This document shows, in pieces, positions 43,809 through 52,801 of a stretch of DNA of 54,299 nucleotides. Positions within the stretch are counted from its first letter, which is position 1. The number at the start of each line of letters is the position of its first letter. The notes below the pieces were generated by a model. The model saw only the letters and a list, made by a program, of their open reading frames with translations. It did not search any database and was not told the origin of the DNA. Both the position numbers and the translations under genes were made by a program. The DNA is from Frankia sp. RB7 (GTDB taxonomy: Bacteria; Pseudomonadota; Alphaproteobacteria; Rhizobiales; Xanthobacteraceae): NCBI GenBank assembly GCA_030403585.1, contig JAUEPE010000044.1, positions 1 through 54,299 of the forward strand. Reading direction: 5' to 3'.

Positions 43809-44537
43809 ATGAACTGGACGGAGAACATCTTTCAGGAGTTCATTGATGCCCTTCAGACGGCCATGGATGAGAACGAATTCGAGCGGATCGCCACGCGAGC
43901 AACCCATGGTCTCGGCTTTCGCTGGTTTGCCTATCTTAGCATCGTCGACAGCTCGCTGAAATTGATTTCGTCTTACCCAAAATCCTGGACGAACCGATAT
44001 CTGCGCCGTTGCTACCATCGGCGCGATCCTGTCGTACTCCGCGCACGGGCCGAACACGCGATCTTCACCTGGGGAGCATCCTCTGGATCCATTCGCCCTA
44101 GAGATCCTGAGCAATCCCGCTTCTTTGAGGAGGCAACACAGTTCGGGATCAAGTCGGGAATAACGGTGCCGATCAGGGCAGGTTTCGGCCGCATGGCGGC
44201 CTTTACGGTCGCGACCGATGATGCCCTGATGGAACCCGACGTCTTGCTTGCGACGTCGAATGACACTGTGCAGCTGCTCGCGCTCTATTTCCATACGCAT
44301 CTGCGCGGACATCCTGCAGCGAATGTGACGCCGCCGGACGCCCGGACGCTCAGCCAACGTGAGCGACAATGTTTGGCATGGGCGGCTCTCGGCAAGACGG
44401 TGTCCGAGACAGCAGTGCTAGTCGGCATCACCGCACGCACCGTGGCGTTTCACCTCGAGAACGCGCGCCGCAAGCTTGACGCGGTCTCGATCGCCCATTG
44501 CGTCGCGCTGGCGATCCGGCGACGACTGTTGCCCTGA
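43809..44537 (+). CDS. luxR: LuxR-type quorum-sensing transcriptional regulator
   Basis: A 242-residue LuxR-family protein. The autoinducer-binding domain (about 15-165) keeps the usual pattern: WFAYLSIVDSS, SYPKSWTNRYLRRCYHRRDPVV and FTWG, then SGITVPIRAGFGRMAAFTVAT. The C-terminal LuxR helix-turn-helix (about 178-240) has LSQRERQCLAWAALGKTVSE and ITARTVAFHLENARRKL. It should bind an acyl- or aryl-homoserine lactone and then DNA. Its natural partner luxI lies downstream on the same strand, now separated by an IS21-type insertion. It starts 156 bp after the aldehyde dehydrogenase stop, so it borders the catabolic cluster directly. Confidence 0.92.
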   Translation: MNWTENIFQEFIDALQTAMDENEFERIATRATHGLGFRWFAYLSIVDSSLKLISSYPKSWTNRYLRRCYHRRDPVVLRARAEHAIFTWGASSGSIRPRDPEQSRFFEEATQFGIKSGITVPIRAGFGRMAAFTVATDDALMEPDVLLATSNDTVQLLALYFHTHLRGHPAANVTPPDARTLSQRERQCLAWAALGKTVSETAVLVGITARTVAFHLENARRKLDAVSIAHCVALAIRRRLLP

Positions 44538-44778
44538 CGCAGCCAAACAGCTCCAGATCCCCAACGCAGGCGTTAACTCGTGTCGCAGTCGTCTGCCTTG
44601 TGGAAACGTCGACGCTTGGTTTGATGTCTTTGGCGTGTAGCGCGTCAATCTGGATGGGAACACAGCGACAATCAGGATGGCCATTTCGGCGGTCGCGGCG
44701 AGAGGATGATTGTCGCGGCCCGACGATAACGCAAGGGATATTTTCGTGACGCATAATTTGATTGTCGTGGAGCGACAA

Positions 44779-45588
44779 TCAGGATGAGCCTTTGATTGTC
44801 GCGCGCGTCGGCGGACGTCCCACTCCGCGCGCTTTGTCGACAGCTTCTTTCCGGCGATAGCTGTCGACATTCATTTCGAGGATCGTGGCGTGATGGACGA
44901 GACGGTCGATCGCGGCAAGGGTCATTGCTTGATCCGGGAAGATCTTGCCCCATTCAGCGAACGGTTGATTGGCAGTGATGAGCATCGATCGCCGCTCGTA
45001 GCGGGCGCTGATCAGCTCGAACAAAACGCTGGTCTCGGCTTGATCCTTGGTCACGTAGGCAAGATCGTCGAGAATCAGCAGTTGATATTTGTCGAGTTTG
45101 GAGATCGCCGCTTCGAGCGCGAGGTCACGGCGCGCGATCTGGAGTTTTTGCACGAGATCTGTGGTTCTGGTGAACAATACGCGCCAGCCCTTTTCGATCA
45201 GAGCCATGCCGAGCGCCGCCGCCAGGTGCGATTTGCCTCCGCCAGGCGGCCCAAAGCATAAGAGATTGGCTCCCTTTTCGAGCCAGGCGTCACCGGCGGC
45301 GAGCGCCTGCACCTGCGCCTTTGAGACCATCGGCACGGCATTGAAGTCGAACGCATAGAGGGTCTTTCCCGGCGGCAGGCGGGCTTCTTCCAGGTGACGT
45401 TCGAAGCGGCGCCGGCTTCGCTCGACCATCTCCTGTTCGGCGAGCGCGGCCAGGAAGCGGGCTGCAGGCCAGCCTTCCTTATCGGCGGTCTCCGCCAAGG
45501 CGGCCCAGATCAGCTTGATACCGGGCAAGCGCAATTCGCTGAGCAGCAACTCGACACGGGCGGCGTCGATCTTGACGGTCGCGTTCAT
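44779..45588 (-). CDS. istB: IS21 helper ATPase IstB
   Basis: A 269-residue AAA+ ATPase, full length for IstB. Walker A GPPGGGKS lies in LLCFGPPGGGKSHLAAALG and Walker B in LLILDDLAYV. The end SYRRKEAVDKARGVGRPP is also typical. It stimulates and directs the transposase IstA. The ATG overlaps the istA stop (ATGA). It seems intact although its partner is not. Confidence 0.93.
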   Translation of the reverse strand: MNATVKIDAARVELLLSELRLPGIKLIWAALAETADKEGWPAARFLAALAEQEMVERSRRRFERHLEEARLPPGKTLYAFDFNAVPMVSKAQVQALAAGDAWLEKGANLLCFGPPGGGKSHLAAALGMALIEKGWRVLFTRTTDLVQKLQIARRDLALEAAISKLDKYQLLILDDLAYVTKDQAETSVLFELISARYERRSMLITANQPFAEWGKIFPDQAMTLAAIDRLVHHATILEMNVDSYRRKEAVDKARGVGRPPTRATIKGSS

Positions 45589-47091
45589 GCGGCTTCTCCC
45601 AGGGTCGCGGCGATCTGGTCGTAGACGGCGAGCGATGGCAGCGTGACGATGACGACCGGCAATGCCATGCCCTTCGGGCGGAAGCGTTCGATCAGCGCCT
45701 TGAGATCCGGCAGGACGCCGTCGTCGAGAGTGGCTTGCAGCAATGCACCGAGTTCTGCCTCACAGGCCCGTTCGTGTGCCAGTGCCAGAAGGCCGACCAT
45801 GGCGCGGCAGGCTGGTCTCTCGCCGATTCGGCGAGCAAGGCGTCGAACGCAAGGGCGTAGGCGCGGCGGGGGAAGAGCTGGTCGCGATAGACCAGATTGA
45901 GCAGTGCCATCGGTTTGCGGCGCAGGGAATGAATGACATGGCGATAGTCGATGACATGGCCATGCTTGCCGTTTGGCTGCGCTCGCCCGCGCCGCAAGGT
46001 GATGATGTGCGTGGCGCCCTGGAAGCATTCCAGGGGTCGTCATAAAGACGCACGCGCAGCCGATGACCGATCAGCCGGGATGGGACCGAGTAAAACACCT
46101 TGCGCAACGTGAAGGCGCTGGATGTCGTGACGTCGACGTTGACCTCCTCATAGTCGGCGGTCTTGCGGACCGGCAGTTTCTTCAGCGCCATCCGCTCCTG
46201 ATCGATGCGCTTGGCATTGCGCGCGTTGCCGCGGCCAACGATCTCATCGACAAAACCCCGCCAGGCCGGAAGATCGTCGAAGTCGCGGGAGGCACGCAGC
46301 AGCAGGGCGTCTGCCAGCGCTCTTTTGAGATGGCCATGCGCGCTTTCGATCGAACCGTTCTCATGCGACACGCCAGGATTGTTGCGGGTCGGCGTCATGC
46401 CGTAATGGCCGCAGAACGCCTCGTAGCGCGTCGTCAAATCCTCTTTGGCGTCGGCGCCGAGATTGCGGAACGCGGCCGAGAGGCTGTCGCTTCGGTGCTG
46501 CTCGGGAACTCCGCCCAGCGACCACAGGGCGTTCTGCAACCCTTCCGCCAGCGCAACAAAGCTCTCGCCGCCGAGCACGACATGGGCGTGCTCAAAGCCG
46601 GAGAACGGCAGACGGAAGTGGTAGAGCCGGCAGTCCAGCGACTGGCCGGCGATGGTGACGCCGAGATCGGCGACCTCGGTGAAGTCCGACAACCCCATGC
46701 GGCCCGGCGGATGCTCTTGGCGGAAGATCACCTCCCGATCCGGGCCGTTCACCGCTCGCCACGCCCTGATCCGGCGCTCAAGCGTCCGCCGCATCCCGGA
46801 TCCCAGCTCCGGATGCCGGCGGCATAGTTCCTCGAACACAGAGATCGGCCGCAAGCCAGGGGCGGCCTTCAGCATAGGGAGGACGTCGTTCTCCCAGACA
46901 TCGGCGAATGGACCGGCCCGGCGACGTTCGCGGGGCGACTTCTTCTGGGTGGGAAGTCGGGGATCCTTTTCGAACCGGTAGGCGGCGGAGGTGCTGAAAC
47001 CGGCCTTTGCACCGGCGACAGCTGGCGAATGGGTACGACGCAAGGTCATGAAGAGCCTCATTTGTTGATCGGTGACATGCCGGCCGGACAA
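45585..47091 (-). pseudogene. istA: IS21 transposase IstA with two frameshifts
   Basis: The first frame gives MSGRHVTDQQMRLFMTLRRT and the DDE core, including GLSDFTEVADLGVTIAGQ and SHENGSIESAHGHLKRAL. Near 46037 one base is missing, and the protein continues in a second frame with LECFQGATHIITLRRGRAQP. Near 45828 it moves to a third frame with RERPACRAMVGLLALAHERA and ends GEAA just inside istB. Corrected, it would be a normal IstA of about 500 residues. Unless these are sequencing errors the element cannot move by itself. Confidence 0.85.
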
Positions 47092-47306
47092 AGAATTGGT
47101 CCTCGCGAAGGAGAAGCCGATCCCTTACCAGCCGCCGTTACCGCCAAATGAGGCCCCTTCGGGCATCGACGCCGCTGCCGGGGTAACTCCGGTCGGGCTA
47201 CGCCCTCCCTTCGTCACCCGGCAGCGGCGCATTCTCATCCTGATTGTCGCGGGATTCCCATCCTGATTGTCGCGCCGCATTGGCGCAAACTTCTGTTTGG
47301 TTGTGA

Positions 47307-47326
47307 ACCTGTCAAATAGCACAGGC
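47307..47326 (+). promoter_or_regulatory. Lux box upstream of luxI
   Basis: ACCTGTCAAATAGCACAGGC is a 20-bp element with CCTGT/ACAGG arms, the same length and arm sequence as the classical lux box. It lies 53 bp upstream of the luxI start and only 27 bp from the right end of the IS21 element, which spared it. LuxR bound to its lactone would activate luxI here. Confidence 0.8.
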
Positions 47327-47379
47327 GCTGCTGACCGCGCTCTCTGGTCTGGTGGGCTTCCCCCTCAACGGAGCCAGCC

Positions 47380-48018
47380 ATGTACGCCGTCGCTCTCGAT
47401 CATCGTCACACCGGCTCTCAACTCGAACTCTTGGTGCAGATGTTCCGCCTGCGCCGTCGTGTTTTCAGGGACCGTCTAGATTGGACAGTCTCGGCCTCCG
47501 GAGATATGGAAATCGACATTTTCGATGTGCTGACACCGACCTATGTCTTGGTTGTTTCAGATGATTACGACGTCCTAGGATGTGTGAGGCTGCTTCCGAC
47601 CACTGGTCCCACCATGCTTGCGGACACGTTTCCAGTATTGCTTGGGGACCAAGAGGCGCCGAAGAGCGAGTTGATTCTCGAGAGCTCGCGGTTTTGCGTG
47701 GACACCGATCGCCCCGGAGAACTTGGTCCGCACGGGTTCAATCGTGCAACCTTCGTGCTTTTCGCGGCAATGCTCGAGACGATGCGAACGAAAGGTGCAA
47801 ACGCAATCGTGACCGTCACGGACTTGCGGATGGAGCGGATCTTGAGACGCGCGGGCTGGCCGCTGGAGAGGCTGACCGAGCCGCATAAACTCGACCAGAC
47901 GACTGCACTTGCGGGATACCTACGGGACTCTGATTTGGCGCTCGAGGCGATGTACCGCCAGGCAGGGCTCGAGGGGCCTGTCGTGCGCAATCAGCCCGAG
48001 GGCCGCAAAGCCGCGTGA
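47380..48018 (+). CDS. luxI: LuxI-type acyl-homoserine-lactone synthase
   Basis: A 212-residue autoinducer synthase. All conserved family residues are present: R25, F29 and W35 in FRLRRRVFRDRLDW; D46 and D49 in MEIDIFD; R70 in GCVRLLPTTGP; F84; E101 and R104 in LESSRFCVD. The enzyme joins S-adenosylmethionine with an acyl or aryl carrier to make a homoserine-lactone signal. Bradyrhizobium and Rhodopseudomonas relatives include enzymes that use branched-chain or aromatic acyl-CoA, so the product cannot be assumed to be a straight-chain lactone. GGAG lies nine bases before the ATG and a lux box lies upstream. The gene looks functional despite the nearby insertion. Confidence 0.93.
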   Translation: MYAVALDHRHTGSQLELLVQMFRLRRRVFRDRLDWTVSASGDMEIDIFDVLTPTYVLVVSDDYDVLGCVRLLPTTGPTMLADTFPVLLGDQEAPKSELILESSRFCVDTDRPGELGPHGFNRATFVLFAAMLETMRTKGANAIVTVTDLRMERILRRAGWPLERLTEPHKLDQTTALAGYLRDSDLALEAMYRQAGLEGPVVRNQPEGRKAA

Positions 48019-48215
48019 TATGGCGCCGCGTCACGCGTCAAAGAGCGCGCCCATTTTAGCAGACCTCCCGCCAGAGTCACGCCGCTGGTTTCAGCGGCCG
48101 CGCCAGCACCCGCTCCTCCGCCTTCGGCCCTGCGGCCTGCCGGCGCATGGGCGAAACCGATCGACGCGCCGGCAAGCAATGTACACATGGCCATCGAGAA
48201 AATTGCCTTTCGCAT
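47991..48215 (-). CDS. Possible small secreted protein
   Basis: A 74-residue frame starting MRKAIFSMAMCTLLAGASIGFAHA, a convincing signal peptide, with AGAAG-like ribosome-binding sequence six bases upstream. The mature part is Gly/Ala-rich (GGGAGAGAAAETSG) and the last 28 bases overlap the end of luxI on the other strand. The tail may be an extension after loss of the original stop. No family recognised. Confidence 0.4.
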   Translation of the reverse strand: MRKAIFSMAMCTLLAGASIGFAHAPAGRRAEGGGAGAGAAAETSGVTLAGGLLKWARSLTRDAAPYHAALRPSG

Positions 48216-48692
48216 CTTAACTTCTTTTGATGTTAGGCCTGTCAGCTACATGCAGACATTCAAAGAGAAGGCGTTCCGATCGTGCAAAACATCGCGGCAT
48301 GGACAGCACGGCTGTTGCAGAAGGTCGCTTATGTCCCCCTGCGCCGGTCCTAAGATCTAAATCCTGACCGATTTTCACTAACGGGCAAAAGATATCAACT
48401 GAACTATGTCTTAAGGCCGCCTCAAGCTGCGGCCTCGTTTCATAATCGGCAATCGCGGTTCTTGGAGTACAACGCGCCGCATCGCCCTTGAGCCCCTAGG
48501 CTCCGCTTCGTCGAATAGGTAACGACTGCTTCCATCTGCTACGATAAATATTCGGTCGATGCGACAGCATTGTAAAGTGATCGGGCAAGAAGCGCTGGTT
48601 CGCGCTGTCAGCTGGGCGATGGATAAAGTGCGGCCAGTGCCGTGCACAGCCAACAAAAGCGAGAAAGAGGTTCGTAGAAACCGCGGGACGCA
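48216..48692. other. Stretch without a convincing gene
   Basis: About 480 bases. I see no family-like frame, good start or hairpin. Confidence 0.45.
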
Positions 48693-48962
48693 TTAGAGGC
48701 GCCGAAAAACAACCATGCGCTCGCTGATCGAAGCATGGGCGCGAAATCCGGCGTTCATCCACGTCCTTGCTTGGTTGTGGCCGACCTTCAGCGAACTTTC
48801 ATTGCTCCACCAGGCTGAAAACCTGTATGCCGAAGCCGGGAGTTTCCGGCCGAGGATCTCCTCGATCTCGGAGAAAGCTAGCCGCAAGCTTGGCCCATCC
48901 TCGCGCGACAACCGTTGATGCAGCGGCTCGTAAACTGATTCTCGAATGGCAATACCTCCGCG
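48693..48962 (-). CDS. DUF7662-like small protein, start uncertain
   Basis: The minus-strand frame contains RESVYEPLHQRLSREDGPSL, AFSEIEEILGRKLPASAYRF, AWWSNE and ARTWMNAGFRAHASI, ending in MVVFRRL. That is the pattern of the DUF7662 domain (Y-x-P-L, then F-x-E-I-E-x-I-L-G, then W-W-x-N, A-W-x-x-A-G-W/F, V-x-F-R-R). The domain seems complete, about 80 residues. No ATG, GTG or TTG lies right before it; the frame is open to 49052 and overlaps the next gene. Either the native start codon is lost or an unusual ATT near 48950 is used. Function unknown. Confidence 0.5.
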   Translation of the reverse strand, partial: RGGIAIRESVYEPLHQRLSREDGPSLRLAFSEIEEILGRKLPASAYRFSAWWSNESSLKVGHNQARTWMNAGFRAHASISERMVVFRRL

Positions 48963-48996
48963 CCGCTTTACGGCGCTGGTCGCCGAGGGCCTCGCT

Positions 48997-49320
48997 CTAC
49001 CGGCCCGGGTCGGTGCGCTGTACGAATGCGCTGCCACCCGGACCGCTTGCACAAATGTATGAGTAGCGCTGGTTCAAACCCGTCGCATCTGTGTCGATAT
49101 CCACGATGATCGGCTTCGATTGTCCCCTCCAGTTAGCCAGCTGTTCAGCCGGCATCTCTCGGGTTCCGGATTTTGTAACTTTGAGACCAGCGATTTTGGG
49201 AAGAGCTTCCGTTGCTCTCAGGACGCATAGCGTCTTTTGATCGGCCGCAGCAGAAGCGCTCGCTGGGACAAATAAACGGATAAGCGCTAAGGCCGTGGCA
49301 ACCTGACCGTTGATACGCAT
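48997..49320 (-). CDS. Small secreted protein, unknown
   Basis: A 107-residue protein with a signal peptide (MRINGQVATALALIRLFVPASASA, about 1-24). Its mature part has two cysteines (KTLCVLRA and SYICASG). A GGGGGAAG ribosome-binding site lies before the ATG. The mature sequence looks folded, with MPAEQLANWRGQSKPIIVDID in the middle. No family recognised. It lies upstream of the DUF7662-like frame on the same strand. Confidence 0.6.
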   Translation of the reverse strand: MRINGQVATALALIRLFVPASASAAADQKTLCVLRATEALPKIAGLKVTKSGTREMPAEQLANWRGQSKPIIVDIDTDATGLNQRYSYICASGPGGSAFVQRTDPGR

Positions 49321-50841
49321 GACTTCCCCCGGCGGAATTCAATCGTGGCGCGCTCCAAAAAGCAACTGCTTGCGTAGGGCGACCCACCGAATGGTTGTGG
49401 CTATCGCGCCGCTCCATCAGGTGCACAGAGCGTTGATGTTGCTTGGTTTCGCTGGTGTGAGCTTCACGACGTACCGCCCTCGATCGGCGGCCACGTCGCT
49501 TGTCCAAGATTTAGCAGTCAAAAGAAGGCCGCCCATCGGGGATGAGGAACTGGGACGCGAGGCGGTTAGCCAGAAGTTTTGGGAACGATCTCAGTTGATT
49601 TTTGTGTGCTTGTGCAAATTCGAAGACCTCTCTTTGCGTGCGCGCTCATGAACCCAGGCCCTGGCAAACGAAATATTGGAAGAGCGCAACGAGCGGCGCC
49701 GTCAGCTTGCAAGGGACTCTCCGGACGGTCCCACCGCTGAGCACATCCAAGAGATCGAGGCCGAGCTCTTGAGCGATATTCGCGTGCTGTAAAAGGCCTG
49801 TGGGTGGGGAATATGTCCTTCGAGCCGATGGCCGCTGCGGTTGGTTGCTGGATGCCCACCGCACAGGCGATATCTAGCTGATTTTGTTGATATACGCGCA
49901 GGACGTCGTGATCCATTGCAGCGCGGCGGAATGAAAATCCTAACATCACGGGCGATGTTTCGGTGAGCGCGCTTCTCGCGTTCAACGCATCTGCCAGATC
50001 GTATGCCTGAGCAGCGGGCCCTCAGTGTCCAGCGGTATGATGTTTGATGAGCCGCCGTCGTTGACAGCCATACGGCCCGCGCATGCATGCTCGAAAGATA
50101 GGGCAATACCCGTATAAGAAAGGGCCGCCATGCGGCGGCCCTGTCCAAGTCAGATACCAGTCAATGACTTACGTACACACGCAACACCCAGCCCCGGGAA
50201 TGAAAACAGCTAAGGATACAAACCCCGTGCCCGGTTAGCTCCAATGAAACCAACGATGGGCCTTCATGGCAAGCCAGATTGTTGTTCCGTGCAGGGAACT
50301 GATCAGGGGGCCCTGCAGAGGCAATGACAGTTGCAGGTCGAATGCCCTCATGGAGTTCTCGGCGATGAAGGCTGGCAGCGTCGCCAAGACTTCGACGTCT
50401 CCATCAATGGCGCATGGGTCAATCGGGATGCGCAAACCCTAGCACCATCGTCAAAGATACCGCATGTCACCATCGCTCTCTGGGGAGGGACCGCCCGGTT
50501 GGGGCTGTTGCAACCGTAGATTCCTAGTCGCTGCCCCGCGAGTATGCGATGCTTGCGCATATTCGCATTTTGGCGGGGAAGCCCGATGCGCTTAGCATTG
50601 CCTTATCTGGGAATTGGTCTATGCGCTTCGCTGGCCGTCTGTATGTCGTTGATTTTGCTTTATTAAGTGGAGAGGGCTCCGCGGTAAGTGCTAGCGGGTT
50701 AGTACGGATCATTTCCTTCGATTTAGAACCTCGGCGGATTGGCGTAATCGCGCGTTAAGGTATGTTGCAGTTGCGCCGGCGGCGTATCCAGAGCTAGTCT
50801 GCCCCTATTTGAGAATGCCAATTTGATTGTCAGGTAGCGTC
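49321..50841. other. Long stretch with decayed or doubtful frames
   Basis: About 1.5 kb. A plus-strand run at about 49655-49790 reads ALANEILEERNERRRQLARD and EHIQEIEAELLSDIRVL, protein-like but without a start codon, so perhaps the end of a lost gene. A plus-strand frame at 50549-50758 (MRFAGRLYVVDFALLSGEGS within it) is possible but unsupported. A strong hairpin lies at 50126-50145. Nothing else is clear. Confidence 0.45.
50126..50145 (-). terminator. Strong hairpin, minus-strand terminator
   Basis: GGGCCGCC and GGCGGCCC pair perfectly around four bases. On the minus strand TTTCTTATAC follows. No certain minus-strand gene ends just before it. Confidence 0.55.
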
Positions 50842-51051
50842 ATGTCGAGTGCGATTGAGCTGATTGTGGAAGGCTACGCTCGGCTGAAGGACCGCCGGTC
50901 GCTTGAAGATCTGAGGATGCATCGCCGGCGCCTGGCCGCCGACTTGAAAGCCTGGAAGGGCTTTGACTGCAGAATGTCGATCGCGCAGGTCGAGCAGGAT
51001 ATCGCCGCGATCGAGACGGGGCTGGAGACACTGGGGCCGGTCAGCGGATAA
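50842..51051 (+). CDS. Small conserved hypothetical protein
   Basis: A 69-residue protein starting MSSAIELIVEGYARLKDRRS. It has helical, charged stretches (LEDLRMHRRRLAADLKAW and IAQVEQDIAAIETGLETLG). It reads like a two-helix coiled-coil protein of the type found repeatedly in Bradyrhizobium genomes, with no known function to me. The ATG at 50842 is the first good start. It converges with the DUF3750 gene. Confidence 0.6.
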   Translation: MSSAIELIVEGYARLKDRRSLEDLRMHRRRLAADLKAWKGFDCRMSIAQVEQDIAAIETGLETLGPVSG

Positions 51052-51088
51052 GGTAAGAGCCTTGGCCAGGGGCCGGCCAAGCGATAAA

Positions 51089-51883
51089 TCACAGGCCGGC
51101 GGCAACGCCGAAACGTCCGAGGCCGGGAAGCTTGAGCGCGGGGCGCCGCAGGTCGAACCCAAGGACGGCGCCTAAGAAATTTAACTCGAACCCTTCGACC
51201 CAGCCGATGGTAAGGCCGCCATATCCCGCAACCGTAGCGAACACACCAGTCTCTGACGGTGTGATCCCAATCCAGCGGCCGTCATAGGGGAAGTCCTTGC
51301 CGATCGCGGTTGGTGGCAGGACTGCACGAAGCTCGGGGACGGAATTCAGCGCCGCTTGCACGAAGGTGTTCGAGTTGGGACCTGGCCAAGCACTGTAATC
51401 GCCATAGGACCTGAACTTGTAGTTCTCGATCACGTGCCGAATTTCAGGGATTAGCGCCTCTGCGCGCCCACCATCGACGGCTACAATTGTCTCGGGCACG
51501 GCACCGAACCATCGTCCGTCTGGCGCGAAGCCGTTAGTGCGGATCGGTTCGCCCCACGCCGTGTAATCGTATCGGGTGTATATCGGCGCACCTTTCTCTT
51601 TCACGACAATCCACGAGTGAACGGCAAAGGTGCTGCGCCATCGCACGGTTCGCGCAGCGAAAACCCGTATCATTGCTTCTGAATGCACTGTCGCCGCCGG
51701 CAAAAGCCCTGCGCTGGACCGGTCCGCGGTCTGCCAGTTACCTCGGCCATCGCCTAGGCAAAGATAACGCGCCGCCGATGCTGCGATCGGCGCGAAGAGA
51801 AGGAATAGTAAGACGAGCAAGGGCCTTTTCAATGGGTGAGCGCTATGGACGGGTATCCCATCAAATAGTTCGCAACGGTTCAC
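51089..51883 (-). CDS. DUF3750 family protein
   Basis: A 264-residue protein with a hydrophobic N-terminal segment (RPLLVLLFLLFAPIAASAAR, about 20-39) that should export or anchor it. A conserved body follows. The DUF3750 blocks are visible: FAVHSWIVVKEKGAPIYTRYD, GEPIRTNGFAPDGRWFGA, GDYSAWPGPNSNTFVQAAL and LPPTAIGKDFPYDGRWIG. The function of the family is unknown. The start is taken at GTG 51883; a start closer to the hydrophobic segment is possible. It is divergent from the next gene, with only 29 bp between starts. Confidence 0.8.
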   Translation of the reverse strand: MNRCELFDGIPVHSAHPLKRPLLVLLFLLFAPIAASAARYLCLGDGRGNWQTADRSSAGLLPAATVHSEAMIRVFAARTVRWRSTFAVHSWIVVKEKGAPIYTRYDYTAWGEPIRTNGFAPDGRWFGAVPETIVAVDGGRAEALIPEIRHVIENYKFRSYGDYSAWPGPNSNTFVQAALNSVPELRAVLPPTAIGKDFPYDGRWIGITPSETGVFATVAGYGGLTIGWVEGFELNFLGAVLGFDLRRPALKLPGLGRFGVAAGL

Positions 51884-51912
51884 GCGCCAGGACCGAAAGA
51901 GGAGGGCAAAAA

Positions 51913-52326
51913 GTGCAACAAATCGGACGCCGTCTGCTGTGGCATGGGATGTTTCTGTTTCTACTGGGGTTGCTCACCGGCCTTGCCGAGCAACATTTCT
52001 CGAATATTAGGATGGGACTTGCGGCACACCTCGAGGGTCTCATGAATGGCGTCTTCCTTTTGGCGCTTGGAGGCAGTTGGGCACACGTTCGGCTATCGGT
52101 TGGGCTGGAACAGGCGGCGTTCATAAGCTTGCTGGCGGGAACCTACGGCAACTGGGCAACGACGACGCTCGCTGCCGTCCTGGGCACAGCAGCGATGTCG
52201 CCCGTCACAGCCGCGAACCAAGCCGCGGCGGCTTGGCAAGAACTGCTCGTGACATCCGGTTTCGTATCCGTTGGCGTCCTGGTTTTAGCCAGCACCAGCC
52301 TATTGCTTTGGGGACTTCGTCGCTGA
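51913..52326 (+). CDS. Hydroxylaminobenzene mutase / styrene-oxide-isomerase-like membrane protein
   Basis: A 137-residue membrane protein with four hydrophobic helices. It shows LLWHGMFLFLLGLLTGLAEQ, RMGLAAHLEGLMNGVFLLAL, GTYGNWATTTLAAVLGTAAM and a last helix SGFVSVGVLVLASTSLLLW. The H-L-E-G-x-M-N-G block and the GNW/Y-x-T block match the HabB/StyC-like family, small membrane isomerases, some of which bind haem. GTG start at 51913, preceded by GGAGGG. The substrate here is unknown; most family members in genomes are uncharacterised. It is divergent from the DUF3750 gene. Confidence 0.8.
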   Translation: MQQIGRRLLWHGMFLFLLGLLTGLAEQHFSNIRMGLAAHLEGLMNGVFLLALGGSWAHVRLSVGLEQAAFISLLAGTYGNWATTTLAAVLGTAAMSPVTAANQAAAAWQELLVTSGFVSVGVLVLASTSLLLWGLRR

Positions 52327-52801
52327 AGCGCGGGTGAGACGCACAGGGATTATCGCGCCTTGATATCGATATCCGTTGCACCCGTTCATTCCGGCCGACC
52401 TTAGTCTTTGGGCTGCGCTATTGTGCGCTCCTCTCGTTCGTCTGGCGAGCGAAACGCTCGAAGCTTGCCTTCGCTGCCACTCCTGCGAAAGGGTGTCTGC
52501 TCCCTTAGCGGCTGTAAACTTCTCGTCTTCCTGGGATAAGCTTGGAAACAATGCTCCAGCTCTTCCCAAGCAGCCCAGCGGTTCTCTGACCGAGCGCAGC
52601 GCCCTGCGCGCGTAGCGATGCTGAGCAATGCCAAGGCGCTCAAGAATTCGGACGAGGTGGTCGATTTCTGTCGACTAAAGGTAGCGCCTCTGTTCTGCGG
52701 TTGAGCTAGTACGATTAGCGCTTGAGCGGCCATTAGCAAATTAGTAACGCACCGTACCCACGTACCCAAGCTGAACGCATCAAAACAAAAAGGCAAGCGG
52801 G
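52327..52801. other. Stretch without a convincing gene
   Basis: About 475 bases. Open frames on both strands (for example minus 52401-52796) have no family-like sequence or ribosome-binding site. Confidence 0.45.

Larger units (their letters stand above)
44636..47279 (-). mobile_element. IS21-family insertion sequence between luxR and luxI
   Basis: The element has TG...CA ends. Its termini TGTAGCGCGTCAATCTGG and TGCGGCGCGACAATCAGG (read inward) continue to 21 matches in 25 bases. It is flanked by a perfect 6-bp duplication TTGGCG (44630-44635 and 47280-47285). Extra inner copies of GCGACAATCAGGATG lie at 44665, 44772 and near 47230-47250, a multiple-end-repeat layout usual for IS21. It carries istA (broken) and istB on the minus strand. 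Without the element and one duplication copy, luxR and luxI would be about 190 bp apart. Confidence 0.9.

Noticed and set aside
46063..46827. 254-residue plus-strand frame opposite istA
   Set aside because: It is an antisense frame of the transposase. IstA blocks are clearly on the minus strand.
50150..50230. Minus-strand cysteine-rich micropeptide ending GAGCCVCT
   Set aside because: The frame has no usable start codon between the preceding stop and the peptide.
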